Below, in pieces: positions 32,825 through 41,744 of a stretch of 64,000 nt of DNA. Source of the stretch: an uncultured Oscillospiraceae bacterium (GTDB lineage: Bacteria > Bacillota > Clostridia > Oscillospirales > Oscillospiraceae); assembly GCA_944387095.1 (NCBI GenBank), contig CALXDP010000002.1, positions 1 through 64,000 of the forward strand. Direction: 5' to 3'. The position numbers and the translations under genes are program-made. Below the pieces are notes generated by a model. The model was not told the DNA's origin and did not search any database. It saw nothing but the letters and a program-made list of their open reading frames with translations. Within the stretch, counting starts at the first letter, position 1. Every line of letters starts with the position of its first letter.

Positions 32825-33879
32825 AGGAATTTTGGAGCGGCCGTATCCGCAACGCGGCGCCCTATGTGCCCGGGGAGCAGCCCCGGGAGGGGAAATATAT
32901 CAAGCTCAACACCAACGAGTGTCCCTATCCCCCCTCGCCAAGGGTATTAGAGGCCATCCGGCAGGCGGCGAATGGAGATCTGCGGCTTTACCCAGACCCG
33001 GAATGCCTGGCCCTGCGCCAGGCCATCGCCCGCAGGGAGGGGCTGGGGGTGGAGCAGGTGTTCTGCTCCAACGGCTCGGATGAGGTGCTGGCTTTCGCTT
33101 TCCAGGCCTTTTTTGACCCGGACCGGGAGGTGGTCTTTCCCCGGATCACCTACAGCTTCTACCCGGTGTACACCGATTACTTCGGTCTCAAGTGCCGCCG
33201 GGTGCCCATGAACCCGGACTTCTCCGACCCGGTGGAGGAATTGTGCGGGCACAACGGCGGGGTGGTGTTGTGCAATCCCAACGCCCCCACGGGTATCGCC
33301 GTGGGACTGGACGTGGTGGAGCGGCTGCTGCGGGCCAACCCAGATGTGGTGGTTATCGTGGATGAGGCCTATGTGGACTTTGGAGCGAACAGCGCCGTAC
33401 CCCTCATTGAACAGTATCCCAACCTCTTGGTGGTGCAGACCGCATCCAAGTCCCGGGCCCTGGCGGGGCTCCGGGTGGGCTGGGCCATGGGGAATGAAAA
33501 CCTCATCAACGGCCTGTGTTGTGTGCGGGATTCCATCAATTCCTACACCCTGGACCGGATTGCCCAGGCGGGTGCCCGGGCAGCCATAGAGGACGAGGCC
33601 TATTTCCAGATCAACTGCCGCAAGGTGATGGACACCCGGGACTGGGCAACAAAGGTATTAAAGGAAATGGGCTTTACAGTGCTGGACTCCAAGGCCAACT
33701 TCCTGTTTCTCTCCCATCCCACGCGGGGAGGAAAGGAGCTGTTGGACGCTTTGCGGACGCGAGGGATATTGGTGCGTTGGTGGAGCGATCCACCCATTGC
33801 CGACTGGCTTAGGGTCACCATCGGTAGGGATGAGGAGATGACAGCGCTGATCCAGGCGATGCAGGAACTCGTATGCTAA
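32821..33879 (+). CDS. hisC: histidinol-phosphate aminotransferase
   Basis: 352 residues, class-II-like PLP aminotransferase. KLNTNECPYPPSPRV, CSNGSDEVL, NPNAPTGIA, VDEAYVDFG and the PLP-lysine region TASKSRALAGLRVGWAMG are typical of HisC, which converts imidazole acetol phosphate to histidinol phosphate. It is separated by 17 kb from the his operon at 51-60 kb, which lacks its own hisC, so this copy likely supplies the step. Confidence 0.92.
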   Translation: MKEFWSGRIRNAAPYVPGEQPREGKYIKLNTNECPYPPSPRVLEAIRQAANGDLRLYPDPECLALRQAIARREGLGVEQVFCSNGSDEVLAFAFQAFFDPDREVVFPRITYSFYPVYTDYFGLKCRRVPMNPDFSDPVEELCGHNGGVVLCNPNAPTGIAVGLDVVERLLRANPDVVVIVDEAYVDFGANSAVPLIEQYPNLLVVQTASKSRALAGLRVGWAMGNENLINGLCCVRDSINSYTLDRIAQAGARAAIEDEAYFQINCRKVMDTRDWATKVLKEMGFTVLDSKANFLFLSHPTRGGKELLDALRTRGILVRWWSDPPIADWLRVTIGRDEEMTALIQAMQELVC

Positions 33880-33915
33880 AAACGCGCGGGGATCAGGGAA
33901 TTTGAAACGGGAGAC

Positions 33916-34161
33916 ATGAGCATGAAAAAGGGAAGTGGAGAAATCAAGCTGTTCGGCGTCATTTTGGCAGCGGTGGCCGCTGTGATCTGGACGGCGAACT
34001 GTATTGTACTGGCAATCTACGGTGGAAATGCCGCGCCGGTGAGGATCGTTCTGATCGTTGATGTGGTGTGCGCGGTGATCTGGTGGGCTGTGTTTCTTGC
34101 GGTGGTGCTGATCCGCCGCAAGGGAAGGGCCAGGCAGGGGGATCAGCCCGGCGGCGCGTGA
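33916..34161 (+). CDS. small two-helix membrane protein, unknown
   Basis: 81 residues (79 if the second ATG is used). Two transmembrane helices (about 12-34 and 43-65) are joined by a short loop (YGGNAAPVR), with a basic C-terminal tail. I do not recognise the family. GGGAGAC precedes the start. It follows hisC by 36 nt and ends before a strong terminator, so it is the last gene of the rarA-DUF951-hisC unit. Confidence 0.65.
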   Translation: MSMKKGSGEIKLFGVILAAVAAVIWTANCIVLAIYGGNAAPVRIVLIVDVVCAVIWWAVFLAVVLIRRKGRARQGDQPGGA

Positions 34162-34232
34162 GCGCTCAGGGGGCATCCCAAACACCCCTGGGGCGTCCCA
34201 TCCGCCGTCCAGATGGAAAAGCGAAAAATTGG

Positions 34233-34266
34233 AAAGACCTTTGGCCCTGCGGCCAAAGGTCTTTTT
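34233..34266 (+). terminator. intrinsic terminator before spoIIGA
   Basis: 14-bp perfect stem (34233-34246 and 34251-34264), CTGC loop, T-run at 34262-34266. Confidence 0.9.
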
Positions 34267-34282
34267 GCGTCCGGGACTTGCT

Positions 34283-34315
34283 TTGACCTTTTTTGATGGG
34301 GAGGGGCATTATAAT
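34283..34315 (+). promoter_or_regulatory. spoIIGA promoter with 21-nt spacer
   Basis: TTGACC (34283-34288) and perfect TATAAT (34310-34315) are 21 nt apart. The B. subtilis spoIIG promoter is known for an over-long (22-nt) spacer and for Spo0A activation; this promoter has the same oddity. No clean 0A box was found; TTTGACC at 34282 is a partial match. Confidence 0.55.
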
Positions 34316-34352
34316 CATATCCATGGAACGGCTGAGGAAGGGAGGGGCGGAG

Positions 34353-35258
34353 ATGGCGGGAGAGTCGGTGAGAGTGGTGTACGTCGATCTGCTGTTCCTG
34401 CTCAACTTTGTGGCCAACTATCTTCTTCTGCTGGGCTCCGGACGGATGGCCGGCGCGGTACTCCACCGGCTTCGGATCGCATTGGGGGCGGCGTTGGGGG
34501 CGGCCTATGCGGTGGCCGTTTTTCTGCCCGGCTTTGGCTGGCTTACGGCATGGCCCTGCAAGCTTGGCTCCGGTGTACTCATGGTCCTGACCGCCTTTGG
34601 CGCGGGGAGGAGACTGCTGCGTGCCAGCGTACTTTTTTTTGCCACCTCAGCGGCGTTGGCTGGGAGTGTACTGGGGATAGAGCTCCTGGGCGGAGCCAGT
34701 CTGACTGTGGCCAACGGTGTATTTTACAGCCATGTAGACCTCCGGCTGCTCCTGCTGCTGTTCGTTCTGTGCTACTTCATTCTGTCTCTGTTTTTCCGAC
34801 GAACAGGTGGACATGGGCGGCGCGAACTGACCGAACTTCGCATCAAATTGCTTGACAAGGAAATTAGCTTAACAGCGCTGATTGACTCTGGACACACCCT
34901 GACCGATCCGGCAACTAACCGGCCGGTGATTGTGGCCGACGGCAGTTGCCTTGCCAAATACCTTCCTCCAGGAGTGCGGGCGGAGGCGCCCATCGAATCG
35001 GTGAAGCGTTGTCAGGAGCTGGGACTGAAGGGGGCGCGCTTAATTCCCTATCGCGCGGTGGGGGTGGAATGCGGCATGATGCTGGCCCTGCGGGCAGACG
35101 AGGTCAACGTGGGGGGAGAACCCCGGGGCAGCCTGCTGATAGCGCTGTCTCCCACTCCGGTGGGAGATGGTGGAGGATATCAGGCGCTGGTGGCGCTCTC
35201 CCTAGGCGGGCAAGAGCGGATAGAGCCGCCGAGGGTTTGGAAGAGAACGGAAGAATAG
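34353..35258 (+). CDS. spoIIGA: sigma-E processing peptidase SpoIIGA
   Basis: 301 residues from the ATG at 34353 (GGGAGGGGCGG upstream); an in-frame ATG at 34323 is possible. The N-terminal half has five hydrophobic helices (VVYVDLLFLLNFVANYLLLL onward). The C-terminal half is an aspartic-protease-like domain with ALIDSGHTLTDP, the equivalent of the catalytic DSGN of B. subtilis SpoIIGA. It cleaves pro-sigma-E at the septum after forespore signalling. It is followed 18 nt later by sigE. Confidence 0.92.
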   Translation: MAGESVRVVYVDLLFLLNFVANYLLLLGSGRMAGAVLHRLRIALGAALGAAYAVAVFLPGFGWLTAWPCKLGSGVLMVLTAFGAGRRLLRASVLFFATSAALAGSVLGIELLGGASLTVANGVFYSHVDLRLLLLLFVLCYFILSLFFRRTGGHGRRELTELRIKLLDKEISLTALIDSGHTLTDPATNRPVIVADGSCLAKYLPPGVRAEAPIESVKRCQELGLKGARLIPYRAVGVECGMMLALRADEVNVGGEPRGSLLIALSPTPVGDGGGYQALVALSLGGQERIEPPRVWKRTEE

Positions 35259-35276
35259 ACGGAATGGAGGATTGGC

Positions 35277-36002
35277 ATGCTCATTTCAGGAAAGCTATAC
35301 ATAGGTGTTTGCAGGCTGCTGTGCGCGCTGGGCGTGGAGTTGCCCGGGGCGGTTCACTACATTGGGGGAAGCGATACTCTGCCAGCGCCCCTTACCCGGG
35401 AGGAGGAGGCGAAGCTGCTGGGACAGCTGGAGCGGGGAGAACGGGAAGGGCCGGTGCGCACCAAACTCATCGAGCACAATCTGCGCTTGGTGGTCTATAT
35501 CGCCCGGCGGTTTGAGAACACCGGGGTTGGCATTGAGGATCTGATCTCCATTGGGACCATTGGGCTGATCAAGGCAGTGGAGACCTATCAGCCGGCCAAG
35601 AATATCAAGCTGGCCACCTATGCATCCCGGTGCATTGAAAACGAGATTTTGATGTATCTAAGAAAAAATGTGAACCGGCGCAGCGAGGTATCTCTGGATG
35701 AGCCGCTGAATACTGATTGGGACGGCAACGAGCTACTTTTGTCTGACGTACTGGGCACGGAGAGCGATGTGATCGAAAAGCCTCTGGAGGACGACGTGGA
35801 CCGGGATCTGCTCTTCAGCGCCATTGCCAAGTTGCCCGAGCGGGAGCGCACCATCATCACCATGCGCTTCGGCCTGGCCGGCGGACGGGAGCGAACGCAG
35901 AAAGAAGTGGCCGATCTGCTGGGCATTTCCCAGTCCTATATCTCCCGTCTGGAGAAGCGGATTATCCATCGGCTGAAGCGGGAGATCTTGCAAATGATGT
36001 AG
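35277..36002 (+). CDS. sigE: mother-cell RNA polymerase sigma factor sigma-E (pro-form)
   Basis: 241 residues. An amphipathic pro-sequence (residues 1 to about 28) ends in [11 protein letters not shown], matching the known Tyr/Ile cleavage region of pro-sigma-E. Region 2 ([40 protein letters not shown]) and region 4 ([20 protein letters not shown]) are complete. It directs early mother-cell transcription in sporulation. It is co-transcribed with spoIIGA. Confidence 0.96.
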   Translation: MLISGKLYIGVCRLLCALGVELPGAVHYIGGSDTLPAPLTREEEAKLLGQLERGEREGPVRTKLIEHNLRLVVYIARRFENTGVGIEDLISIGTIGLIKAVETYQPAKNIKLATYASRCIENEILMYLRKNVNRRSEVSLDEPLNTDWDGNELLLSDVLGTESDVIEKPLEDDVDRDLLFSAIAKLPERERTIITMRFGLAGGRERTQKEVADLLGISQSYISRLEKRIIHRLKREILQMM

Positions 36003-36067
36003 AGGAAAAGTCCATCGAAAGCCGTCTGACAATAAAAAATAAACCGGACCCGGCCATCGTATGAAAG

Positions 36068-36118
36068 CGCCCTCACCGGAAATACTGAATCTATCCGGTT
36101 CAGAATGAGGTGAGGGCG
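36068..36118 (+). promoter_or_regulatory. leader hairpin sequestering the sigG ribosome-binding site
   Basis: Perfect 10-bp outer arms CGCCCTCACC (36068-36077) and GGTGAGGGCG (36109-36118) enclose an inner 5-bp stem (36085-36089 and 36099-36103). The 3' arm contains the sigG SD (AGGTGAGG) and reaches the first base of the GTG start. Confidence 0.65.
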
Positions 36119-36888
36119 TGCAGGGCAAGGTAGAGATATGCGGCGTCAATACCGCCAAGCTGAAAGTGCTGAAAAGCGAGGAAAGCCTGGAGCTGCTCCG
36201 GCGGGCCAGGGAAGGGGATCAGCAGGCCCGGGAGGAGCTGATATCCGGCAATCTGCGCCTGGTGCTGTCCGTCATCCAGCGCTTCACCGGCCGGGGAGAA
36301 AATGTGGATGACCTGTTCCAGGTGGGCTGTATCGGCCTGATCAAGGCCATCGACAATTTTGATGTCAATATGGATGTGCGTTTCTCCACCTACGGCGTGC
36401 CTATGATCATTGGGGAGATCCGGCGCTATCTTCGGGACAACAGCGCCATCCGGGTATCCAGATCCATCCGGGATACGGCATACCGGGTGCTCCAGGCCAA
36501 AGAGGCCTATCAGGCAGAGCATCAGCGGGAGCCTACGGTAGACCAGATCGCTCAGTTGCTGGGGATCCGGCGAGAGGATGTGGTGATGGCGCTGGACGCG
36601 GTGGTGGAACCGGTGTCCCTATTTGAGCCCATCTACTCCGACGGGGGCGACACAGTGTGCGTCATGGATCAGGTTCGGGACAAGAAAAATACAGATGAGG
36701 CCTGGTTGGAGCACATCGCCCTGGAGGACGCCATCTCCAAGCTGAGCCAGCGGGAACAGCGGATTTTGGCCTTGCGGTTCTTCCAGGGGAAGACCCAGAC
36801 GGAGGTGTCCGCAGAGGTGGGCATCTCCCAGGCCCAGGTGTCCAGGCTGGAAAAAAACGCGCTCAACCAGATCAAGAAGGAATTGTGA
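36118..36888 (+). CDS. sigG: forespore RNA polymerase sigma factor sigma-G
   Basis: 256 residues with a GTG start at 36118. The family N-terminus KVEICGVNTAKLKVLKSEE is intact, which fixes the start. Regions 2 (FQVGCIGLIKAIDNFD), 3 and 4 (TQTEVSAEVGISQAQVSRLE) are complete. Sigma-G drives late forespore genes. The third gene of the canonical spoIIGA-sigE-sigG cluster, it is separated from sigE by 115 nt containing the SD-sequestering hairpin. I saw no convincing sigma-F/G promoter there. Confidence 0.96.
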   Translation: MQGKVEICGVNTAKLKVLKSEESLELLRRAREGDQQAREELISGNLRLVLSVIQRFTGRGENVDDLFQVGCIGLIKAIDNFDVNMDVRFSTYGVPMIIGEIRRYLRDNSAIRVSRSIRDTAYRVLQAKEAYQAEHQREPTVDQIAQLLGIRREDVVMALDAVVEPVSLFEPIYSDGGDTVCVMDQVRDKKNTDEAWLEHIALEDAISKLSQREQRILALRFFQGKTQTEVSAEVGISQAQVSRLEKNALNQIKKEL

Positions 36889-36929
36889 AGCGCAACAGCG
36901 CTGAAGCAATATGGGAGAGAGGGATAGAG

Positions 36930-36975
36930 AGACGGCAAGACCGGGAGAGCAAACGCTTTCCCGGTCTTGCCGTCT
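36930..36975 (+). terminator. hairpin terminator after sigG
   Basis: 17-bp perfect stem (36930-36946 and 36959-36975), 12-nt loop; no T-run follows. Confidence 0.6.
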
Positions 36976-37002
36976 GTACTGACGCAGAAGCCAGCGGACT
37001 AA

Positions 37003-37032
37003 AGTGCCCGGGCGCAACTGCGCCCGGGCACT
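37003..37032. terminator. terminator of rpsB-tsf (minus strand)
   Basis: 12- to 14-bp GC-rich stem (37003-37016 and 37019-37032), 30 nt past the tsf stop on the minus strand; the T-tract is short (TTTAG). Confidence 0.6.
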
Positions 37033-37061
37033 GAACATTTCTGTCAGGTGGATGACCAAAC

Positions 37062-37973
37062 TTACTTGGCCAGCTTGGCGATCTCCTCGGCAAAGTTCTC
37101 CTGCTTCTTCTCAATGCCCTCGCCCTTCTCGAAGCGCACGGCGTCCCTGAAGGTGACGGAACCGCCCAGGGCCTTGGCGGCGGAGGCGATATACTGCTCC
37201 ACGGTCTGGTCGCCGTTTTTAACAAAGTCCTGCTGGAGCAGGCAGTTTTCGGCGTAGAACTTGTTGAGCTTGCCCAGCACGATCTTCTCTTTCACCTGAT
37301 CGGGCTTGGAGGCCATCTTGGGATCGTTGGCCATCTGGGCCAGCATGATCTTCTTCTCCTCGTCCAGCACGTCCTGGGTAACCTGGGACTTGTCCCAGAA
37401 ACGGGGATTCAGTGCGGCGATCTGCATGGCCACGTCCTTGCCGATTTCAGTGGCGTCAATGCTGCCCTCCACGTTCAGGCTGACCAGCACGCCGATCTTT
37501 CCACCGGCATGGACATAGGCCACGTTAAAGCCGTCGGCGAAGCGGGCGAAGCGGCGCACCTTGATGTTCTCACCGATGACCAGCACCATTTCCTGCTGCT
37601 GCTGCAGCACGGTCAGGTCGGTGTCGCAGTACTTGCACTCCATCAGCGCGTCCAGGTCGGCGGGGCTGCACTTGGCCACTGTGGCGGCCACTCCCTTGAC
37701 GAACTCTACAAACTTTTCGTTCTTGCCCACGAAGTCGGTTTCGGCATTGACCTCCACCACCACACCCACGCCGTCAAGGACGGTGGCGTAGGCCATGCCC
37801 TCGGCAGCGATACGGCCGGCCTTTTTGGCGGAAGCGGCCAGGCCCTTCTCCCGCAGCAGTTCGACGGCCTTGTCCATATCGCCCTCAGCCTCCGTGAGAG
37901 CTTTCTTGCAGTCCATCATGCCGCAGCCGGTCATCTCCCGCAGCTTCTGTACGTCTTTTGCAGTAACAGCCAT
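37062..37973 (-). CDS. tsf: translation elongation factor Ts
   Basis: 303 residues. The EF-Ts N-terminal UBA-like domain (DVQKLREMTGCGMMDCKKAL) and the core motif VEVNAETDFVGKNEKF are intact; it recharges EF-Tu with GTP. It is cotranscribed with rpsB, 90 nt downstream of it, with a hairpin in the gap. Confidence 0.97.
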   Translation of the reverse strand: MAVTAKDVQKLREMTGCGMMDCKKALTEAEGDMDKAVELLREKGLAASAKKAGRIAAEGMAYATVLDGVGVVVEVNAETDFVGKNEKFVEFVKGVAATVAKCSPADLDALMECKYCDTDLTVLQQQQEMVLVIGENIKVRRFARFADGFNVAYVHAGGKIGVLVSLNVEGSIDATEIGKDVAMQIAALNPRFWDKSQVTQDVLDEEKKIMLAQMANDPKMASKPDQVKEKIVLGKLNKFYAENCLLQQDFVKNGDQTVEQYIASAAKALGGSVTFRDAVRFEKGEGIEKKQENFAEEIAKLAK

Positions 37974-38010
37974 GACTTTTCATACCTCCACATAGTAATT
38001 GTAAAAGGGA

Positions 38011-38039
38011 AGCGCCCGCCCGTCCCACAGGCGGGCGCT
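38011..38039 (-). repeat. intercistronic hairpin between rpsB and tsf
   Basis: Perfect 10-bp stem (38011-38020 and 38030-38039), 9-nt loop, with TCCCTTTTAC on the minus-strand 3' side. It may be a partial attenuator that sets the S2:EF-Ts ratio. Confidence 0.55.
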
Positions 38040-38063
38040 GGAATCACAAAACGAGCGCGGGAC

Positions 38064-38807
38064 TTATTCCGCCACCACGGGCTCCTCGGTGGCAGGGGCC
38101 TGTTCCGGGGCGGGGGCGGCGTCCTGGCCTTGATGGCCCTCCTGCACGGCGTTGGCCATGACAGAGGAGATCAGCTTGATGGCGCGGATGGCGTCGTCGT
38201 TGCCGGGGATGACATAGTCGATCTCGTCGGGATCGCAGTTGGTATCCACGATGGCTACAATGGGGATGTTCAGCTTGCGGGCCTCGTTGATGGCGTTGCG
38301 CTCCTTGCGGGGATCCACCACAAACAGGGCGCCGGGCAGCTTTTTCATCTCAACCACGCCGCCCAGATATTTCTCCAGCTTCTGGATCTCGCCCAGCAGC
38401 TTCATAACTTCCTTCTTGGGGAGCATGTCGAAGGTGCCGTCCTCCTGCATCTTTTTGAGCTGGTTGAGACGGTCCACTCGGGTGCGCATCGTCTTGAAAT
38501 TGGTCATCATGCCGCCCAGCCAGCGGGCGTTGACATAGAACATCCCGCAGCGTGCGGCCTCTTCCTTGATGGACTCCTGCGCCTGCTTCTTGGTGCCCAC
38601 AAACAGGATGGACTGGCCGCTGGCGGACAGGTCACGCACGAAAGCGTAGGCCTCCTCCAGCTTTTTCACCGTCTTTTGCAGGTCGATGATATAGATGCCG
38701 TTGCGCTCGGTGTAGATATAGGGCGCCATTTTGGGGTTCCAGCGGCGGGTCTGGTGGCCAAAGTGCACGCCGGCCTCCAGAAGCTGCTTCATAGATACGA
38801 CTGCCAT
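38064..38807 (-). CDS. rpsB: 30S ribosomal protein S2
   Basis: 247 residues: [60 protein letters not shown] and [20 protein letters not shown] are the S2 signatures. It ends in an acidic/Ala-Pro tail. Its own promoter lies about 120 nt upstream, and the leader contains a hairpin at 38865-38888. Confidence 0.97.
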   Translation of the reverse strand: MAVVSMKQLLEAGVHFGHQTRRWNPKMAPYIYTERNGIYIIDLQKTVKKLEEAYAFVRDLSASGQSILFVGTKKQAQESIKEEAARCGMFYVNARWLGGMMTNFKTMRTRVDRLNQLKKMQEDGTFDMLPKKEVMKLLGEIQKLEKYLGGVVEMKKLPGALFVVDPRKERNAINEARKLNIPIVAIVDTNCDPDEIDYVIPGNDDAIRAIKLISSVMANAVQEGHQGQDAAPAPEQAPATEEPVVAE

Positions 38808-38864
38808 GATAATTGTTCCTCCTAAAGTTTGTTTTACCTCCGGGAGCCTCCTCTTTCACGCCCA

Positions 38865-38888
38865 CTTTTCCGGGATTTTTCGGAAAAG
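38865..38888 (-). promoter_or_regulatory. rpsB leader hairpin
   Basis: CTTTTCCG/CGGAAAAG 8-bp stem with an 8-nt loop, extended by a GCCC/GGGC outer helix (38860-38863 and 38893-38896), in the 5' leader of rpsB. It could be an autoregulatory element; no match to a known S2 leader is claimed. Confidence 0.4.
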
Positions 38889-38928
38889 CACAGGGCGAAA
38901 AATCCGCTCCCGTGCGGATTGCCTGAAT

Positions 38929-38957
38929 ATTCTACCACGCAGCTGGTCGGAGTGCAA
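38929..38957 (-). promoter_or_regulatory. rpsB-tsf promoter
   Basis: Minus strand TTGCAC (38957-38952), 17-nt spacer, TAGAAT (38934-38929). Confidence 0.7.
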
Positions 38958-39054
38958 GTATTTTTTGCTTTTTTGCGGCATTTTTTCGCTGGCCGGGATC
39001 ATGGGTTGGCCTGAAACCAGCGGCCGGTCCCACGGCGCCAATCGGGAGGTCTGA

Positions 39055-39324
39055 TCAGCCTTTCCCACCGTTTCTCGACGGTGTGCGCTTGCCGCCGTCC
39101 ACCAGGATGATATCCGTTCCAATCCGCTTCACCGCCGACCAGGGGAAGGCCACATCCGGCTCCCGGCCCAGCAGCCCCAGCAGGCGCCGCTGTCCGGACA
39201 CCACCAGGGCCTCTACAGTTCCCCGGTCCCCATCCACCTCTACATCATTGAGAAACCCGTACCGGGTTCCGTCGGCAATGTCCACAATTTCCTTATACTG
39301 CAGTTCAGAGATCCGGCACATCAT
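39055..39324 (-). CDS. YlmC/YmxH family PRC-barrel protein
   Basis: 89 residues with a single PRC-barrel domain (RISELQYKEIVDIADGTRYG, DVEVDGDRGTVEALVV, VKRIGTDIILVD). This is the YlmC/YmxH sporulation-associated family, which in Bacillus and many Clostridia lies just downstream of sigG. Here it is on the other strand, beyond rpsB-tsf. AAGAAGGAGTG precedes the ATG pair. Confidence 0.88.
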   Translation of the reverse strand: MMCRISELQYKEIVDIADGTRYGFLNDVEVDGDRGTVEALVVSGQRRLLGLLGREPDVAFPWSAVKRIGTDIILVDGGKRTPSRNGGKG

Positions 39325-39521
39325 GAAGCATCACTCCTTCTTAAACTTCCCCTTGCTAGAACAGCCTATGACGGGGGCTGGTGAGGCTATGACACGTCCT
39401 GGGACGGAGGGAATACAGGGATCGTGCAATTTGCAAAAAAAATATTTTGCCCCTATGCAAAAAAGGGAAAATGTATTAAAATGAACTGACAGGTCTAAAA
39501 ACAAGGAGGCTGAGGATCGTC

Positions 39522-40238
39522 ATGTCCGAATTGAAATATAAGCGCGTACTGCTGAAGGTCAGCGGCGAGGCCCTGGCGGGGGATGCGGGGCGCGGTCTGG
39601 ATTTCCAGGTGATCCAGAGCGTGTGCGATGCAATTGCCCAATGTGTGAAGGAGGGCGTTCAGGTAGGCGTTGTCGTGGGCGGCGGCAACTTCTGGCGGGG
39701 GCTGAAGGACGGCAAGGGGATGCGGGAGCGCACCCGGGCTGACCATATGGGCATGCTGGCTACGGTGATCAACTGCCTGGCCCTGGCAGACACCCTGGAG
39801 CGCGAGGGGGTGGACGTGCGGGTACAGACCGCCATTGAAATGCGTTCCATCGCCGAACCCTACATCCGCTCCCGGGCCATCCGCCACCTAGAGAAGGGGC
39901 GGGTAGTCATCTTCGGATGCGGCACCGGCAACCCCTTTTTTTCCACCGACACCGCCGCGGTGCTCCGGGCCGCGGAGATCGATGCGGACGCCATCCTGCT
40001 GGCCAAGAATGTGGACGGCGTTTACAGTGCCGACCCCAATGTGGATCCCAGCGCGGTGAAATATGACACCATCAGCTACGACGATATTTTGGCCAAACAC
40101 CTGCAGGTGATGGACTCCACCGCCACATCCCTGTCCATGGACAATAAGATTCCGGTGATCCTCTTCGCGCTGAAGGATCCGGAAAATATTCTCCGCGTGG
40201 TACATGGCGAAAAGATCGGCACCATTGTAAAGGAATAA
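39522..40238 (+). CDS. pyrH: uridylate kinase
   Basis: 238 residues, amino-acid-kinase fold: [66 protein letters not shown]. It phosphorylates UMP to UDP. The 197-nt divergent region upstream (39325-39521) is AT-rich; a TATTAAAAT stretch at 39474 may be the -10, but no convincing -35 was seen. frr follows 13 nt later. Confidence 0.97.
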   Translation: MSELKYKRVLLKVSGEALAGDAGRGLDFQVIQSVCDAIAQCVKEGVQVGVVVGGGNFWRGLKDGKGMRERTRADHMGMLATVINCLALADTLEREGVDVRVQTAIEMRSIAEPYIRSRAIRHLEKGRVVIFGCGTGNPFFSTDTAAVLRAAEIDADAILLAKNVDGVYSADPNVDPSAVKYDTISYDDILAKHLQVMDSTATSLSMDNKIPVILFALKDPENILRVVHGEKIGTIVKE

Positions 40239-40251
40239 GGAGGAGACGACA

Positions 40252-40806
40252 ATGACTGAGCTGTGCAAGCCTTATGATGAAAAGATGAAAAAGACCATCG
40301 AGGTGGTCAAAGGAGACTTTGCCAGCGTCCGGGCAGGGCGGGCCAACGCCGGTGTGCTGGACCGCATCCAGGTGGAGTACTATGGCACCCCAACGCCTAT
40401 TCAGCAGGTGGCCAGCATCTCCACGCCGGACCCCCGCACTCTGGTCATTCAGCCCTGGGACGCCTCCATCCTGAAGGCGATCGAGAAGGCGATCCAGACC
40501 TCCGACCTGGGCATCAACCCCCAGAACGACGGGCGGGTGATCCGCCTGAGCTTCCCCCAGCTGACCCAGGAGCGCCGGGTGGAGCTGTCTAAGCAGGTGC
40601 GCAAGTATGGGGAGAACGGCAAGGTGGCCATCCGGAATATCCGGCGGGACGCCATGGAGTTTTTCAAGGACAAGAAAAAGAAGTCTGAGATCACGGAGGA
40701 CCAGTTCAAGGACTATGAGCAGGAGCTGCAGGAGCTCACCGACAAGCGCTGCAAAGAGATTGACGGGCTGACCGCGGAAAAGGAAAAGGAACTGATGGCG
40801 GTCTGA
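40252..40806 (+). CDS. frr: ribosome recycling factor
   Basis: 184 residues, normal length. VRAGRANAGVLDRIQVEYYG and ERRVELSKQVRKYGENGKVA IRNIRRDA-type motifs are present. It splits post-termination ribosomes with EF-G. AAGGAGGAG precedes the ATG. A hairpin follows 52 nt after the stop. Confidence 0.97.
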   Translation: MTELCKPYDEKMKKTIEVVKGDFASVRAGRANAGVLDRIQVEYYGTPTPIQQVASISTPDPRTLVIQPWDASILKAIEKAIQTSDLGINPQNDGRVIRLSFPQLTQERRVELSKQVRKYGENGKVAIRNIRRDAMEFFKDKKKKSEITEDQFKDYEQELQELTDKRCKEIDGLTAEKEKELMAV

Positions 40807-40858
40807 CGCCGGCGGGCCGGTCGAGCGGCTGTAGTCGATGGCGCACTGTGCAGCACAG

Positions 40859-40888
40859 CACCTGCGGGGTGCCCATGCCCCGCAGGTG
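40859..40888 (+). terminator. hairpin terminator after frr
   Basis: 11-bp perfect stem (40859-40869 and 40878-40888), 8-nt loop, followed by TTCTCTT. Confidence 0.65.
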
Positions 40889-40990
40889 TTCTCTTGTGCG
40901 CGCCGCGCCGGGGAAACCGCCCGGGCGGGCTATGGGCCGGTTCTTTTTCGTCAATACTTTACTTACAATAGGTTAGGGCGGGTAGAAAAT

Positions 40991-41743
40991 ATGGGACTGT
41001 GGAAACGCCGGACGGACAGAAGGCAACGTGTCCAGGTGGATTTGGAGCGCTTACCACGGCATGTGGCGATCATCATGGACGGCAACGGCCGTTGGGCGAA
41101 ACGCCGGGGTATGCCCCGGAAGGCCGGTCACGCCGCCGGGGCGGAGACGTTTCGCACCATCGCCACCTTTGCCAAGGAGCTGGGACTGGAATATTTGACG
41201 GTGTACGCCTTCTCCACGGAGAACTGGAAGCGGCCGGAGGACGAGGTGCGCTCCATTATGGGCCTTTTGGAAAAGTACCTCCATGAGGCCATTGACCGCA
41301 TGGCCCGGGACCGGGTGAAAATGGCCTTTTTCGGCGACCTGTCCCCCCTGAGCCCTGAACTGCTGGACCTGTGCCGGCAGACCCAGGAGATCTCCAAGGG
41401 GTATGACGGTTGCCAGGTGAACATTTGCTTGAACTACGGCGGCCGGGATGAGATCGTCAGGGGGGTCAAGGCCTTTGCCCGGGACTGCATGGCGGGAAGG
41501 GCGGACCCCAACCATCTGACAGCTGCGGCCTTTGGAAACTACCTGTACTCTGCCGGGGTGCCGGATCCTGATCTGATCATCCGGCCCAGCGGAGAGCTCC
41601 GGCTGTCCAATTTTCTGCTGTGGCAGTCGGCATACTCGGAGCTGTATTTTACCGATGTACTCTGGCCGGATTTTACCAAGGAAGAGCTTCTCAAGGCGTT
41701 GGCGGACTATCAGCACCGCTCCCGCCGTTACGGAGGTGTGTGA
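40991..41743 (+). CDS. uppS: isoprenyl (undecaprenyl diphosphate) synthase
   Basis: 250 residues from the ATG at 40991 (weak GGGCGGG SD); an earlier in-frame ATG lies inside the terminator hairpin region. The cis-prenyltransferase motif HVAIIMDGNGRWAKRRGM carries the catalytic Asp30. AFSTENWKRPEDEV and IIRPSGELRLSNFLLWQSAY complete the signature. It makes the C55 carrier for peptidoglycan and teichoic acid. cdsA starts 1 nt after its stop. Confidence 0.95.
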   Translation: MGLWKRRTDRRQRVQVDLERLPRHVAIIMDGNGRWAKRRGMPRKAGHAAGAETFRTIATFAKELGLEYLTVYAFSTENWKRPEDEVRSIMGLLEKYLHEAIDRMARDRVKMAFFGDLSPLSPELLDLCRQTQEISKGYDGCQVNICLNYGGRDEIVRGVKAFARDCMAGRADPNHLTAAAFGNYLYSAGVPDPDLIIRPSGELRLSNFLLWQSAYSELYFTDVLWPDFTKEELLKALADYQHRSRRYGGV

Positions 41744-41744
41744 C

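Noticed and set aside
37509..38825. 438-aa plus-strand frame spanning tsf and rpsB
   Set aside because: Antisense to two essential, fully recognisable genes.
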